A stretch of DNA of 64,000 bases from Cellvibrio sp. pealriver (GCF_001183545.1 NZ_KQ236688.1:2988395-3052394), one strand, 5' to 3'. Positions 38,264 to 48,340 are shown, numbered from the stretch's first letter. Notes: generated from the sequence alone by a model not told the origin. Numbers and translations are program-made.

Positions 38264-38809
38264 ATGAAAAAAATTATCGCCGTTTTATTAATTCTTTCTC
38301 TCTCCGCGTGCGGCTGGCATTTGCGCGGCTCTGCTGCGGGTGGCGATAAACTGGCAATGACCGCACCATTGGACATAGTTGTTATCGCAACCGACGATCA
38401 CAGCCCAGTGATCAACAGCCTGCGCCAATTATTTCCTGCCTACAAAATCAATGAACTGACGGCACCTACCAGCACATCGCTTACCTTAGTGATGGAGCGG
38501 GAAATAATGGACAAGCGCACAGCAGGTGTCGGTAGCGATGCACTGACGAGCGCCTATGAAATTATTCTCAGTGTGGATTATCGCGTGAGCAATGCCCAGG
38601 GTATTCTCACACCGCGCAACACCAGCGCGCGTATCTCGCGCACCTACAATTACAATGTGAATAACGCGAATGGTGCAGCGCAGGAAGAAGAATTAGTCTT
38701 GCGCGAAATGCGCCGCGAATTAGCCAGCAGTATTTTGCGCCGGGTAAAAAATATCAGCACAAAACCTGTAATCACTTCAGCAACACCCGCATCCACTACG
38801 GCAGAATAA
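38264..38809 (+). CDS. lptE: LPS-assembly lipoprotein LptE
   Basis: A 181-residue outer-membrane lipoprotein that plugs the LptD barrel for lipopolysaccharide export. The signal MKKIIAVLLILSLSAC has the lipobox LSAC, followed by GWHLRG, the family signature. It lies between leuS and holA, the standard gammaproteobacterial order. The last 20 residues are Thr/Ala-rich and probably disordered. Confidence 0.95.
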   Translation: MKKIIAVLLILSLSACGWHLRGSAAGGDKLAMTAPLDIVVIATDDHSPVINSLRQLFPAYKINELTAPTSTSLTLVMEREIMDKRTAGVGSDALTSAYEIILSVDYRVSNAQGILTPRNTSARISRTYNYNVNNANGAAQEEELVLREMRRELASSILRRVKNISTKPVITSATPASTTAE

Positions 38810-38810
38810 A

Positions 38811-39860
38811 ATGCCCAAATTGCGCGCCGAACAATTAGGAGCTTCACTCGCCAAACAATTAGCGCCTATCTATCTGGTGTCTGGTGATGAGCCCTTATTG
38901 ATTCAGGAATCCTGCGACCAAATTCGCGCTGCCGCGCGCAAAAATGGTTTCAGCGAGCGCGAACTTTATCATGTCGATACCAGTTTTGATTGGAACCAAT
39001 TGCTCTCGGCAGCCAACAGCCTATCGCTCTTTGCCGAGAAAAAAATTCTTGAAGTGCGTATGCCCAGCGGCAAACCCGGTGACAAAGGCGGAAAGGTATT
39101 GCAGGAGTATGCACAATCGCCAGCACCGGATAATTTGTTGTTGATCGTCACTGAAAAACTCGATGGTGCCACACAAAAAAGCAAATGGTTCAAAGCCATT
39201 GAAGATGCAGGCCAACACATCCAAATTTGGCCGGTTACTCCCGCGCAATTACCGCGCTGGATTGGCGTGCGTTTGCAACAAGCAGGGCTACACGCCGACA
39301 GCGATGCGATAGACCTGCTCGCCTCACGTATTGAGGGCAACCTGTTAGCCGCCGCTCAGGAAATTGAAAAATTAAAACTGCTCACTACCGATAACCGCAT
39401 CAGCTATGAGCTTATGGCATCGGTTGTTGCTGACAGCGCGCGTTACGATATTTTCGGCCTGACCGATAAAGCACTGCACGGCGATGCCCGCGCAGCCGTG
39501 CGTACCCTGCAAGGATTAAAAACGGAAGGCACAGAACCGATTAACATTCTCTGGGCAGTGACGCGCGAAATTCGCGCATTGGTGCAAATTTCACAGGCAG
39601 TCGCACAGGGAAAACATTTTGATTGGGCAGCCAAACAAGCCGGTGTATGGGATAAACGCCAACCGCTCATGCAGGCGGCATTGCGCCGCCTTAAACCAGC
39701 GCAATTGCAACAGTTGTTACGAAAAGCCAATGGGATTGATAAAGCCGTAAAAGGGATGCGCAATGCAGAGCCTTGGGACGAATTGCTCGATTTGATTTTA
39801 AATATTGCCGGTGTTCAAAGCTTGAACTCACACAATGAACGGCTAAGCTTGAAAAACTAA
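38811..39860 (+). CDS. holA: DNA polymerase III delta subunit
   Basis: A 349-residue clamp-loader subunit that opens the beta clamp. It has APIYLVSGDEPLLIQESCDQIRAAARKNGFSERE at the N-terminus, then NLLAAAQEIEKLKLL and AVVRTL-like segments. It starts one base after the lptE stop, so translation is coupled. The length is normal. Confidence 0.95.
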   Translation: MPKLRAEQLGASLAKQLAPIYLVSGDEPLLIQESCDQIRAAARKNGFSERELYHVDTSFDWNQLLSAANSLSLFAEKKILEVRMPSGKPGDKGGKVLQEYAQSPAPDNLLLIVTEKLDGATQKSKWFKAIEDAGQHIQIWPVTPAQLPRWIGVRLQQAGLHADSDAIDLLASRIEGNLLAAAQEIEKLKLLTTDNRISYELMASVVADSARYDIFGLTDKALHGDARAAVRTLQGLKTEGTEPINILWAVTREIRALVQISQAVAQGKHFDWAAKQAGVWDKRQPLMQAALRRLKPAQLQQLLRKANGIDKAVKGMRNAEPWDELLDLILNIAGVQSLNSHNERLSLKN

Positions 39861-39984
39861 AAATTCATATAAAAACATAAGCACACCAGTGCACTTTATT
39901 AAAAACACACAGCCTGCACTGCAATTGATTTTCTTACACCATATCGATTGCCAATATTAAAAATTTACTACGCAGGAAACCACT

Positions 39985-40716
39985 ATGTTTCGCCATCCCA
40001 TAATCTGGATATGTTTGCTTTCTTTTTTAGCCGGTTTCGCTCACGCAAAACAGGATGAAATGCCCGCTGGTACAATCCCCACAAAACGTACGATTGAATT
40101 TGACTGGATGCCGGTAAAAAACTGGGACAAACGCCACGCTGAAGATGTCGTTGTCGCACAGTATGAAGAAGTTGACCTCTTGTTTATTGGCGACTCCATT
40201 ACCGCAGGTTGGGATTGGCAAATTTGGGACAAGCACTTCAAACCGCTCAAGGCCGCTAACTTTGGTATCGGTGGCGATCACACTGCGAATGTTCTCTGGC
40301 GCTTACAGCACGGTGCTATAGGCAATATGCAACCCAAGCTTATTGTATTGATGATCGGCGTCAATAATTTTGGCCATCTGCACGAGACACCAGAACAAGT
40401 AGCGCAAGGTGTTGCCAAGGTTGTCGCGCAGCTACAGCTAGCCTGGCCGCACAGCAAAATCCTGCTCAATGGCGTATTTCCCTTTGATCAACTGGCGAGC
40501 TCGGATAACCGCAAGCATGTTAAAAAATTAAACCACCTGATTGCACAACTTGATAACCAAACAACCATTTTCTTTAAAGATTACGGCGCTCTGTTGCTGG
40601 AAAAAAACGGCAACATATCCACCGCTATCATGAATGATTTTTTGCATCCCACCCCAAAAGGCTACCAAATTTGGGCGGATGCAATGCTGCCCGATATTCA
40701 ACAGTTATTAAAATAG
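39985..40716 (+). CDS. Exported SGNH/GDSL esterase
   Basis: A 243-residue secreted hydrolase with a signal peptide (MFRHPIIWICLLSFLAGFAHA). Block I is LLFIGDSITAGWDW with the nucleophile Ser, block II has NFGIGGDHTANVLWRL, block III is LMIGVNNFG, and block V is DFLHPTPKGYQIWADAM with Asp and His. The pattern resembles platelet-activating-factor acetylhydrolase-like esterases and some rhamnogalacturonan or xylan acetylesterases. It is 10 bases before a CE2-like esterase and clearly co-transcribed. A polysaccharide deacetylase role is inferred. Confidence 0.85.
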   Translation: MFRHPIIWICLLSFLAGFAHAKQDEMPAGTIPTKRTIEFDWMPVKNWDKRHAEDVVVAQYEEVDLLFIGDSITAGWDWQIWDKHFKPLKAANFGIGGDHTANVLWRLQHGAIGNMQPKLIVLMIGVNNFGHLHETPEQVAQGVAKVVAQLQLAWPHSKILLNGVFPFDQLASSDNRKHVKKLNHLIAQLDNQTTIFFKDYGALLLEKNGNISTAIMNDFLHPTPKGYQIWADAMLPDIQQLLK

Positions 40717-40726
40717 GCGGCGCATC

Positions 40727-41785
40727 ATGAAACACTACGCACAACATATTATTTCGCTAGTGATGATTTTATTTATGAGCACCAACCTCTTCGCTGAAAC
40801 CATTAATGCTAACGATGAACGCATTGGCCTTATGGGGAGAGCACAACAGCAAGGTGATGGCAGTGTGCGTTTCGCGTACCCCGGTGTAACGTTTTTGCTG
40901 GAAGTGAAAGCATCAAAACTGGAGATGGTTGCGCAGAGCAATACAGGAAACGGCTGGATTGATGTGATTGTGGATGAAGGCCCCGCAACAGCTATCCAAC
41001 TTGCAAAAGAGGCGACCACGATAGAACTGTTTCGTTTTGCGAGCGCAGGCAAACACAGTGTGCGCATCGTTAACCGCACCGAAACCTGGCAAGGTATATC
41101 AACCATCAAAACATTTACGTTGGATAAAGGCGAATTACTCCCACCGCCATTATTACCAAAACGCAAATTGTTATTTCTGGGCGACTCAGTTACCTGCGCC
41201 GAAATGATTGATCGTATCCCGGGTGAAAAACCGAATCCATCCTGGTCAAACGCACGTGAATCCTATGGCATGCTCACCGCCGCAGCATTGAATGCGCAAG
41301 TGCAGTTGGTATGTTACGGAGGGCGGGGCTTGGTGCGCAGCTGGAATGGCAAAACCGATGAATTGAATTTACCGGATTTTTATCCACTCACTATTGCAGA
41401 CCAGGCAGCGCCTGTGAGCTGGAATACAAAAGCGTATCAACCCGATTTAATTGTCAGCGCCATAGGCACCAATGATTTCAGCACTGGCATTCCCGAACGC
41501 GAGGCCTATGTGCGCACTTACGTAAAGTTGGTTAATCAATTACTCAAAGAGTATCCGCACGCACATATTGCACTCACCGAAGGAGCTATTTTGCATGGCG
41601 ATAAAAAAACCGCATTGATTGATTATATTCGCGAAACGATTTCCCGCGTGAATGCAGCTCGTGTACATCAAGTCACATCGCCACATTATCCCGGTGACGA
41701 GCAAGATGCCCACCCCACCAAATCACAACATGCCGCCATGGCTGCGGATCTTGCACCACAATTAAAAGCATTGATGGATTGGTAA
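40727..41785 (+). CDS. CE2-like acetyl esterase (jelly roll plus SGNH)
   Basis: A 352-residue exported esterase. After a signal peptide (about residues 1-23) comes a beta-sandwich domain (about 25-135: RIGLMGRAQQQGDGSVRFAYPGVTFLLEV). An SGNH domain follows, with KLLFLGDSVTCAEM (nucleophile Ser), VCYGGRGLVRSWNGK, AIGTNDFS and DEQDAHPTKSQH (His). This two-domain order is that of carbohydrate esterase family 2, which removes acetyl groups from xylan and mannan. Cellvibrio is known for several CE2 enzymes. It forms a pair with the esterase before it. Confidence 0.85.
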   Translation: MKHYAQHIISLVMILFMSTNLFAETINANDERIGLMGRAQQQGDGSVRFAYPGVTFLLEVKASKLEMVAQSNTGNGWIDVIVDEGPATAIQLAKEATTIELFRFASAGKHSVRIVNRTETWQGISTIKTFTLDKGELLPPPLLPKRKLLFLGDSVTCAEMIDRIPGEKPNPSWSNARESYGMLTAAALNAQVQLVCYGGRGLVRSWNGKTDELNLPDFYPLTIADQAAPVSWNTKAYQPDLIVSAIGTNDFSTGIPEREAYVRTYVKLVNQLLKEYPHAHIALTEGAILHGDKKTALIDYIRETISRVNAARVHQVTSPHYPGDEQDAHPTKSQHAAMAADLAPQLKALMDW

Positions 41786-41820
41786 TCGATTAACCAAAAT
41801 AAAAGGCAACAACGACAAAT

Positions 41821-41853
41821 AAAAAAGGGCGCGATATATCGCGCCCTTTTTTC
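41821..41853. terminator. Perfect bidirectional terminator
   Basis: AAAAAAGGGCGCGATA is followed by its exact complement TATCGCGCCCTTTTTT. It separates the convergent CE2-like esterase and MMPL genes. Confidence 0.95.
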
Positions 41854-41864
41854 AACCGGGAAAT

Positions 41865-44447
41865 TTATTTTTCCGGCCCAAACGGCTTCATCAGCAAAAT
41901 CAGCTTCGGCAGCAATGTGAGTGAACCAATAACCGCCATCAACATGGCAAACGCCGTCAATGCACCGAAATAAATGGATGGAATAAATTCCGACAACATC
42001 AGGATAGAAAAGCCAACAATAATGGTGACCGAGGTGTAGTACATCGCGCGGCCGATTGATGCATGCGAACGATGCATAGCTTCAACATAACTGTGGTCGT
42101 GCGCAAACTCGACACGGAAGCGATAGAAATATTGGATCGCCTGATCCACCCCCACGCCGACCACAATCGCCGCGATAGTCGTAGTCATCATATCCAGCGG
42201 AATGCCTACCAAGCCCATCGCACCTAATACGGTTCCCGCTGCCAAAATATTTGGCAGTATGGCAATGACAGCAATTTTAATTGAGCGGAACAGCGCCATC
42301 ATCATCAGCATGATCGAAACAAACACGACACCGATGGTTGAAATTTGCGAGGCAAATAAACTCTGCAACATATTGTTGTACAGCACCAACATGCCGGTGA
42401 AGTTCACTTGCTCGGGTTTAAACCCACCTTCGGTAATAGCGTATTGGCGAATTTTTTCGACCAATTCAGCGCGTTTTAAATCGGGGGTTGTTTCAATCAC
42501 ACGCAGGGTAATACGTGTTTGCTGTTGCTCATCCGACAAGTAGGGTTTGATAAGGAACCCCTTGATATCGTCCGAAAGCATATTGCGCATAACGTTCAAT
42601 TCAAAATCGTTAAGCTTGCCTTTATTGATATCGCGCGCCAACTGATACACCGTTGCCAGCGATTGCACTTTGCCCACTTCCGGCAAGGATTCCAGATAAT
42701 TATGCAACTGCTTGATTTGATCCAAACCTGCCACACTGAACCAGTAACTCGATGCAGACGAAGCGGTATCGCTGTCTTCGGCGAACGCATCTTCATCGCC
42801 CACCTCGGCGAAGGGATCTTCTTCCAGATCCATGTCGCTTGCCGGGTCGGCAGTTGTATCTTCAGCAAAGGGATCTTCTTCTATTTCTTCATCACTTTCA
42901 TTGATGGCAATTGTGTTCTTTTCAGCATCCAAAATAATATCGAGCGTTACCGTACCGCCGAGCTGGCGATCAATGACGCTCAAGCCTTGATGGATTTCAC
43001 TGTCGTCTTTGAAATAATCAACAAAGCGGTTTTCCACCTCCAATTTGCTGATTCCCCAAATGCTGACCAAGGCTGCGAGCACACTCAGCAGCAAAATTTT
43101 TCCACCGTGAAACTCTGCCAGCTTTGAAAACCTTACTGTCAGTGCTGCCGAATTGTCGCCGCGATCTTTAGGCTCGCCTTTGGGCAGGATCATCAGACCG
43201 GCAGGCAGAATGACAAACACCAATACAAAGCCCACACATAAACCGATCGTCATCATCCAGCCAAAATCAATCACCGGGCGAATGCCGCTCATCACCAATG
43301 ACATAAAAGCCACTATGGTGGTCAGCGCCGAATATAAACAGGGAATGGCCATGTCGCGCATGGTTTGCAACACCAAATCGGCTTGCGACATATCCGGGTC
43401 AATTGCATGTAATTCACGGTAGCGCACCACAACATAAATCGTGAATGCAAACACCATGATCAACAACAGCGCGACAAAGTTGGATGATATGACCGTAAGC
43501 CGCCAATCAATCCAGCTGAGCCAACCCAACATCAACGTCACTGACATCAAACAAACCGTTAATGGCAAAATCACAAAACGCCATTGGCGGAATAAAAATG
43601 CGAGCATAAAAATAATAAAAGCGATAAGCGCACTGCCAAACACCACCAGATCGCTTTTGATATAGGCAATCATGTCGGTAGTGATCATGCTCACACCGCC
43701 CAGGAAAATTTGCGCGCGATCCTGATATTTGCTCACTATGCCGCGCACAATTTCCACACGCGCAGCATCTTGTGCTGCCGTTGCGGTGCGGTACGCAAGA
43801 AACTCTGCCGAAACACGCTCCAACTCTTTCGCTTCTGTTTCACTCAGCCCTTCTTTATCACGCTTTAAACGCAAAGCATCGCGATGACGTGCCATTTCAA
43901 TGTATTGATTATTCACTTTCAGATTGAGCAGGATCGCCGATGTAGTGCCATCAGCACTGAGTAACATATCGCGGTAAATCGGGCTGGTTAAAAATTCTTG
44001 CTTGACCATCGCACGATCAACACCGGGCGTTAACAAGGTGCGCGTTGATTCTTGTTGCTCCGCCAAAGTGCGCATTGGGCTGTACAGCAATGGGACATCG
44101 ATCATCGAATACACACTCGCCACCCCATCTACGCTCGCCAGTTCATCGCGCAGTTGTTTCAGCGTGTTGATCGATTCATCGGAAAACATTTCGGCTTTGG
44201 GTGCATACGTCAGCACCAAAAAATCGCCGCTTTGATAGCGCTTGGAAATTTCGCGCAGATAATCAATAGATGTATCGTGTTCGAGCGTGAGCGAATCAGC
44301 AGAGGCATCCAATTTGAAATTGGTCATGCCAAAGGCGGCCACAATGGTGAGAATCACAAGACCGGTAAACACATGGTAGGGACGGTTGATAACCAGCGCG
44401 CGATAAAGACGGTTAAGTGACAAATAAAAGCGTGAAAGTATCTGCAT
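41865..44447 (-). CDS. MMPL/RND superfamily exporter
   Basis: An 860-residue inner-membrane protein with the duplicated RND layout: a first helix (about residues 22-40), a large periplasmic loop, five helices, then the same again. The membrane segments include VVFGSALIAFIIFMLAFLFRQW and ISTIGVVFVSIMLMMMALFRSIKIAVI. These proteins export lipids or hopanoids using the proton gradient. A very acidic insert near residues 515-565 repeats EEDPFAE and is rich in Asp and Glu, which is unusual. The ATG at 44447 (MQILSRFYLSL) is preferred to 44555, which would add 36 polar residues. The gene stands alone. Confidence 0.85.
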   Translation of the reverse strand: MQILSRFYLSLNRLYRALVINRPYHVFTGLVILTIVAAFGMTNFKLDASADSLTLEHDTSIDYLREISKRYQSGDFLVLTYAPKAEMFSDESINTLKQLRDELASVDGVASVYSMIDVPLLYSPMRTLAEQQESTRTLLTPGVDRAMVKQEFLTSPIYRDMLLSADGTTSAILLNLKVNNQYIEMARHRDALRLKRDKEGLSETEAKELERVSAEFLAYRTATAAQDAARVEIVRGIVSKYQDRAQIFLGGVSMITTDMIAYIKSDLVVFGSALIAFIIFMLAFLFRQWRFVILPLTVCLMSVTLMLGWLSWIDWRLTVISSNFVALLLIMVFAFTIYVVVRYRELHAIDPDMSQADLVLQTMRDMAIPCLYSALTTIVAFMSLVMSGIRPVIDFGWMMTIGLCVGFVLVFVILPAGLMILPKGEPKDRGDNSAALTVRFSKLAEFHGGKILLLSVLAALVSIWGISKLEVENRFVDYFKDDSEIHQGLSVIDRQLGGTVTLDIILDAEKNTIAINESDEEIEEDPFAEDTTADPASDMDLEEDPFAEVGDEDAFAEDSDTASSASSYWFSVAGLDQIKQLHNYLESLPEVGKVQSLATVYQLARDINKGKLNDFELNVMRNMLSDDIKGFLIKPYLSDEQQQTRITLRVIETTPDLKRAELVEKIRQYAITEGGFKPEQVNFTGMLVLYNNMLQSLFASQISTIGVVFVSIMLMMMALFRSIKIAVIAILPNILAAGTVLGAMGLVGIPLDMMTTTIAAIVVGVGVDQAIQYFYRFRVEFAHDHSYVEAMHRSHASIGRAMYYTSVTIIVGFSILMLSEFIPSIYFGALTAFAMLMAVIGSLTLLPKLILLMKPFGPEK

Positions 44448-44617
44448 GGAAAAATCCGGTTGGTAGGGGTTCCCTGAACGACAAAAACCGGGCGGTAATT
44501 GCCTGTGAGACATCGCCCGGACGTGGTCGCCATTATGCCAGCCACACCCGGGCAAAACAGTAAAAAGGCCATTAATCCGGCCAAGGGAAACGATTTGTTA
44601 CAAAAGTCAGTGGGAAG

Positions 44618-44950
44618 TCAGTCAGATTTTTTATGGCCATCGCTATGACCAAGGGATCGATCAGGGCAAAGCACATCGCGCACACGCTGCTTGAGCTCCT
44701 TGGCTTCCGGAAAGCCGCCATCGCGAACCCTGTCCCACACCAGCTCATTATTGAGCCATACATGGAAAATCCCGCCTGTGCCCGGGTGCAACGCAACCTC
44801 ATCCAGCTCGCCGTCAAAGGTGCTGAGCAGCTCTTGCGCGAGCCAAGCCGAGCGCAGCATCCAGCGGCACATATTGCAGTAGTGAATCACCACTCTGTTT
44901 TTTGCCTCGGGAGCTGCCAATAAAGAGTCAGCAACAGGAATATCAGCCAT
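44618..44950 (-). CDS. Rdx/SelT-SelW-SelH family redox protein (Cys form)
   Basis: A 110-residue thioredoxin-like protein with the conserved N-terminal CxxC in VVIHYCNMCRWMLRSAWLAQELL and the C-terminal part GGIFHVWLNNELVWDRVRDGGFPEAKELKQRVRDVL. In animal and some bacterial relatives one Cys is selenocysteine. Both are ordinary Cys here. The function is redox-related but not defined. It is divergent from the FHA gene. Confidence 0.9.
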   Translation of the reverse strand: MADIPVADSLLAAPEAKNRVVIHYCNMCRWMLRSAWLAQELLSTFDGELDEVALHPGTGGIFHVWLNNELVWDRVRDGGFPEAKELKQRVRDVLCPDRSLGHSDGHKKSD

Positions 44951-45088
44951 ACAATTGCCCTTTGGGGTATGAGTTAATAGAATTCGATGGTAATGTCATT
45001 CAACTTACAGGATCGACGCCAAAATCGGCTTTATCAGGGTAGATACACACATAAAAGATTATTTAGACGACAAAAATACGGATCGGCC

Positions 45089-45919
45089 ATGCTTAAACTT
45101 CATTTTAAGGACAATCGACGCCCACCCTTGTGGGTTGTTGAAAAACTGTTCTCGATTGGCAGCTCCGCAGACAATCATCTGGTTATCGACGATAAAGACA
45201 TAGACCCCGTACACGCCAAGGTCATCCAGGAAAACACCCGTTACTTACTCAAGGACAACAACAGCACCAGCGGCTGCTTTGTGAACGGCCAGCGCATCAC
45301 CCAGAAAGAAATCCTGCCCGGCGATATTATCAAAATCGGCAGCGCCGAAATCATTGTACTCGACCCCCGCAGCCTACCCGATAAAACCAAAGAACCTGCC
45401 GCTGCCCCCTGGCGGCTTGTCTCCGATAGCAGCTGGCTGGCGGGCAAACACTTCATGCTGATGCCCGAGCGCGCAACGGTGATCGGGCGCGGCAACCAGT
45501 GCGATATCGTTATTCCAGGCACACATTTGTCGCGCCGCCATGTGGAAATCAGTGTTGAGGGTAACCATCTGCGCATTAAAGACCTTGGTTCAGCTAACGG
45601 CACCTACCTGAATGAATTGCGGGTCGATAACGCCACCGCCAATAACGGCGATCGTTTGCGACTGGATGTTTATAGTTTCCGCATTGTTGCGCCCGATCTG
45701 GAAGAAAATAAAACCCGCATCCGCAAACCGATTGATGAACTGAGCAAACCCATCGAGCGCAAGCTGCCCAGCAGCGAACCCAAGCGCTGGAAAACACGCC
45801 CGACATCACCGGGCAACCGCATTGAGCCCGATACCCAACGAAGCCGCCGCACCACCTGGTTAATCCTTGCTGCAGCGACCCTCGCAGTGGCTGCTATCGC
45901 TGCCTTTTTGTTGTGGTAG
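45089..45919 (+). CDS. Tail-anchored protein with two FHA domains
   Basis: A 276-residue protein with two phosphothreonine-binding FHA domains: the first at about residues 14-95 (FSIGSSADNHLVIDDKDIDPVHAKVI, NSTSGCFVNG), the second at about 120-210 (TVIGRGNQCDIVIPGTHLSRRHVEI, DLGSANGTYLNELRV). A basic linker leads to a C-terminal helix, WLILAAATLAVAAIAAFLLW, so the FHA domains should face the cytoplasm. The ATG at 45089 begins MLKLHFKDNRRP. The frame opens further at 44987. No kinase or secretion gene is adjacent. The second FHA has the full GR-SRRH-NG set, while the first lacks the Arg of GR. Confidence 0.85.
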   Translation: MLKLHFKDNRRPPLWVVEKLFSIGSSADNHLVIDDKDIDPVHAKVIQENTRYLLKDNNSTSGCFVNGQRITQKEILPGDIIKIGSAEIIVLDPRSLPDKTKEPAAAPWRLVSDSSWLAGKHFMLMPERATVIGRGNQCDIVIPGTHLSRRHVEISVEGNHLRIKDLGSANGTYLNELRVDNATANNGDRLRLDVYSFRIVAPDLEENKTRIRKPIDELSKPIERKLPSSEPKRWKTRPTSPGNRIEPDTQRSRRTTWLILAAATLAVAAIAAFLLW

Positions 45920-45986
45920 AATCCGCCGCCGATCAGCTCAAAGAATTCAATAACCTTCTGCAATCCTTACACATCAGGTATCTACC

Positions 45987-46517
45987 ATGAGTTTTGAACT
46001 TGTCCCCGCTGGCAAAAGCCTGCCCGATGACTTCTACGTTGTTATCGAAATCCCTATGAATTCCGGCATCAAATACGAGATCGACAAAGACAGTAATTCA
46101 CTGTTTGTTGACCGTTTGGTTAGCACTGCCATGTACTATCCATGCAACTATGGTTACATCCCGCAAACCCTGTGTGGCGATGGCGATGCCGCTGACGTGT
46201 TGGTGGTATTCCCTCAGCCAGTACAAGCAGGTTCCGTGATTCGCTGCCGTCCACTGGGCGTGCTGAAGATGACCGACGAAGCTGGCGAAGATGCAAAAAT
46301 CGTTGCTGTTCCGCACGACAAGCTGACCACCATTTACAGCAATGTCAAAACTCTGCAAGACCTGCCGGAAATTACCCTGAAGCAGATCGAGCACTTTTTT
46401 GAACACTACAAAGACCTGGAAAAAGGCAAGTGGGTTAAAGTGGCAGGCTGGGGCGATCTGGAAGAAGCGCGCGCTGAAATCCTTAAAGCCGCTGAAACAT
46501 TCAAAAGCAGCAAGTAA
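45987..46517 (+). CDS. ppa: Inorganic pyrophosphatase
   Basis: A 176-residue family I pyrophosphatase hydrolysing diphosphate to two phosphates. Signatures are [40 protein letters not shown] (metal Asp cluster) and the C-terminal [10 protein letters not shown]. The length is typical of bacteria. Confidence 0.97.
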   Translation: MSFELVPAGKSLPDDFYVVIEIPMNSGIKYEIDKDSNSLFVDRLVSTAMYYPCNYGYIPQTLCGDGDAADVLVVFPQPVQAGSVIRCRPLGVLKMTDEAGEDAKIVAVPHDKLTTIYSNVKTLQDLPEITLKQIEHFFEHYKDLEKGKWVKVAGWGDLEEARAEILKAAETFKSSK

Positions 46518-46594
46518 TTCCATTCTAAAAAAATGCACCAACCAAAGATGCACCCGCACAGGAAGCATCTACGCTTGATCAGGTGAGAGAGATC

Positions 46595-46622
46595 AAATCA
46601 GGGGGGCAAATCCCCCTGATTT
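46595..46622 (+). terminator. Probable terminator after ppa
   Basis: AAATCAGGGGG pairs with CCCCCTGATTT around GCAAAT. The T-run is short, so it may act with low efficiency. It lies 78 bases after the ppa stop. Confidence 0.6.
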
Positions 46623-46723
46623 AACAAGCCGTTAAAAAACCAAATCGCGCATGGACAGCGCAACAATAAAACCAGCCATCATTCTTAAATTGCTGAGTAA
46701 AACAAACTCGAGGTTTTGAGACC

Positions 46724-48319
46724 ATGCACGACTCCACCGCCGGAGCCACCACAGGTGTTGCTCCTAAATTATCTCTGCGAGAAAAAATCGGTTATTCATT
46801 AGGTGATGCCGCCGCCAACTTCGTCTGGCGCAGCGGGTTTTTCATCCCCGTGTTTTACACCGATACTTTTGGAATCGCCGCCGCCCACGCCACGATTTTG
46901 ATTTTGATTGTGCGCCTCTCTGACGGTCTTACCGACATCATGATGGGCTCCATTGCCGACCGCACCAAAACCAAACAAGGCAAATTCCGCCCCTGGATTT
47001 TATGGTCAACGCCGTTCCTCGCACTGTTCCTTGCATTGATCTTTACCACGCCCGATTTCAGTTACACCGGCAAATTGATTTACGCCTTCGTGATTTATTT
47101 CTGCCTGACGCTCGCCTACACCGCCAACAACGTACCCTATGGCGCACTCATGGGCGTGATGACCGATAGCGTGAAAGAGCGAGCAAGCTTATCGAGCTTC
47201 CGCTTTATTGGCGCATTTACCGGTGGATTACTGGTGATGACCAGCCTGCCAGAATTGGTAGAAATTCTTGGCAAAGGCAATGAGGCTGTTGGCTATCAAC
47301 GCACCATGCTGATTTTTGCTGTATTGCTCATTGTGTTCCTGTTGATTACCTACAAGACCACCAAAGAGCGCATTGAGCCGCCCACACAGCTGCACGGCAC
47401 GTTCTGGGAAGAGATGAAAGATCTGTTCGCCAATTTGCCAGTGATTTTGGTTCCGGTTTTCGGCATCAGCTTGTTTATTATCACGCTGGCAATGCAGGAT
47501 TGGCCGGCGACTTACAAGTACATCGCCCTCGGTTTCATGCTGGCTTCATTCGCATATACCGTGTATTTGCGCAAACGTATTATCAGCCGCCCGCAAGAAT
47601 CCTTGAGCCCGACCCAAAAAGATCTGGCCGATTTGCTCACCAACAAACCTTGGCTGATTCTGCTCGGCGTCGGCATTATGTTTGGCCTTTTCACCGTAGT
47701 TCGTCCAAGCGCCGCAAGCTATTACTTCAAGTATTACCTTGAGCGCCCGGATCTTATCAGCCTCTACTTCCTGCTCACCTTGCTCGCATCCCTGGCCGCA
47801 GCAGTAGCGACAGGCTGGCTCTCCAATCGCTTTAATAAACGCACACTCATGATCGCCGCCTTTGTGCTTGGCGCAATATTTAACGGAGCGATTTATTTTG
47901 TACCGCAAGAGAATGTGACGCTGATGCTGGTGCTGGCGACTATCGGCGAGTTTTTTGCCGGCATGATGCCCGTACTTTTCTTCAGTATGCTGGGCGACAC
48001 CGTGGATTACTCCGAATGGAAAAATCACCGCCGTGCAACCGGCCTGATTTATTCCGCAGGTACTTTTATCAATAAAACCGGTCACGGTTTTGCCGGTGCA
48101 ATGGTGCTGATTGTGTTGGCGCTCTATGGTTACGATGCCAGTGTTGAAAGTGCTGTTACCGCCTCCGTACCTGCCATGGTGTTATTGATGACCGGCATTC
48201 CGGTAATCATCGGTATTCTCGGCACTATCTTCACCCTGTGGTACCCGCTCGATGACAAAACCATGAAATCCATTGAGCAGGATCTGATTAATCGCCGCCT
48301 GCAAAACCCGGCGCAATAA
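46724..48319 (+). CDS. MFS sugar symporter, GPH (MelB-like) family
   Basis: A 531-residue inner-membrane symporter with about 12 helices. The GPH signatures are present: LREKIGYSLGDAAANFVWRSGFFIPVFYTDTFGI, DGLTDIMMGSIADRTKTKQGKFRPWILW and YTANNVPYGALMGVMT, with GDTVDYSEWKNHRRATGLIYSAG late. Such proteins import disaccharides, pentosides or hexuronides with Na+ or H+. The substrate is unknown, but the mannan locus nearby makes plant oligosaccharides plausible. Confidence 0.9.
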   Translation: MHDSTAGATTGVAPKLSLREKIGYSLGDAAANFVWRSGFFIPVFYTDTFGIAAAHATILILIVRLSDGLTDIMMGSIADRTKTKQGKFRPWILWSTPFLALFLALIFTTPDFSYTGKLIYAFVIYFCLTLAYTANNVPYGALMGVMTDSVKERASLSSFRFIGAFTGGLLVMTSLPELVEILGKGNEAVGYQRTMLIFAVLLIVFLLITYKTTKERIEPPTQLHGTFWEEMKDLFANLPVILVPVFGISLFIITLAMQDWPATYKYIALGFMLASFAYTVYLRKRIISRPQESLSPTQKDLADLLTNKPWLILLGVGIMFGLFTVVRPSAASYYFKYYLERPDLISLYFLLTLLASLAAAVATGWLSNRFNKRTLMIAAFVLGAIFNGAIYFVPQENVTLMLVLATIGEFFAGMMPVLFFSMLGDTVDYSEWKNHRRATGLIYSAGTFINKTGHGFAGAMVLIVLALYGYDASVESAVTASVPAMVLLMTGIPVIIGILGTIFTLWYPLDDKTMKSIEQDLINRRLQNPAQ

Positions 48320-48340
48320 TCTCCACACATTCTTTTAATA

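Noticed and set aside
42519-43127. 202-codon + strand frame opposite the MMPL gene
   Set aside because: Shadow of a gene with strong membrane pattern; no start site.
47546-48085. 179-codon - strand frame opposite the GPH symporter
   Set aside because: The symporter signatures on the + strand are definite.
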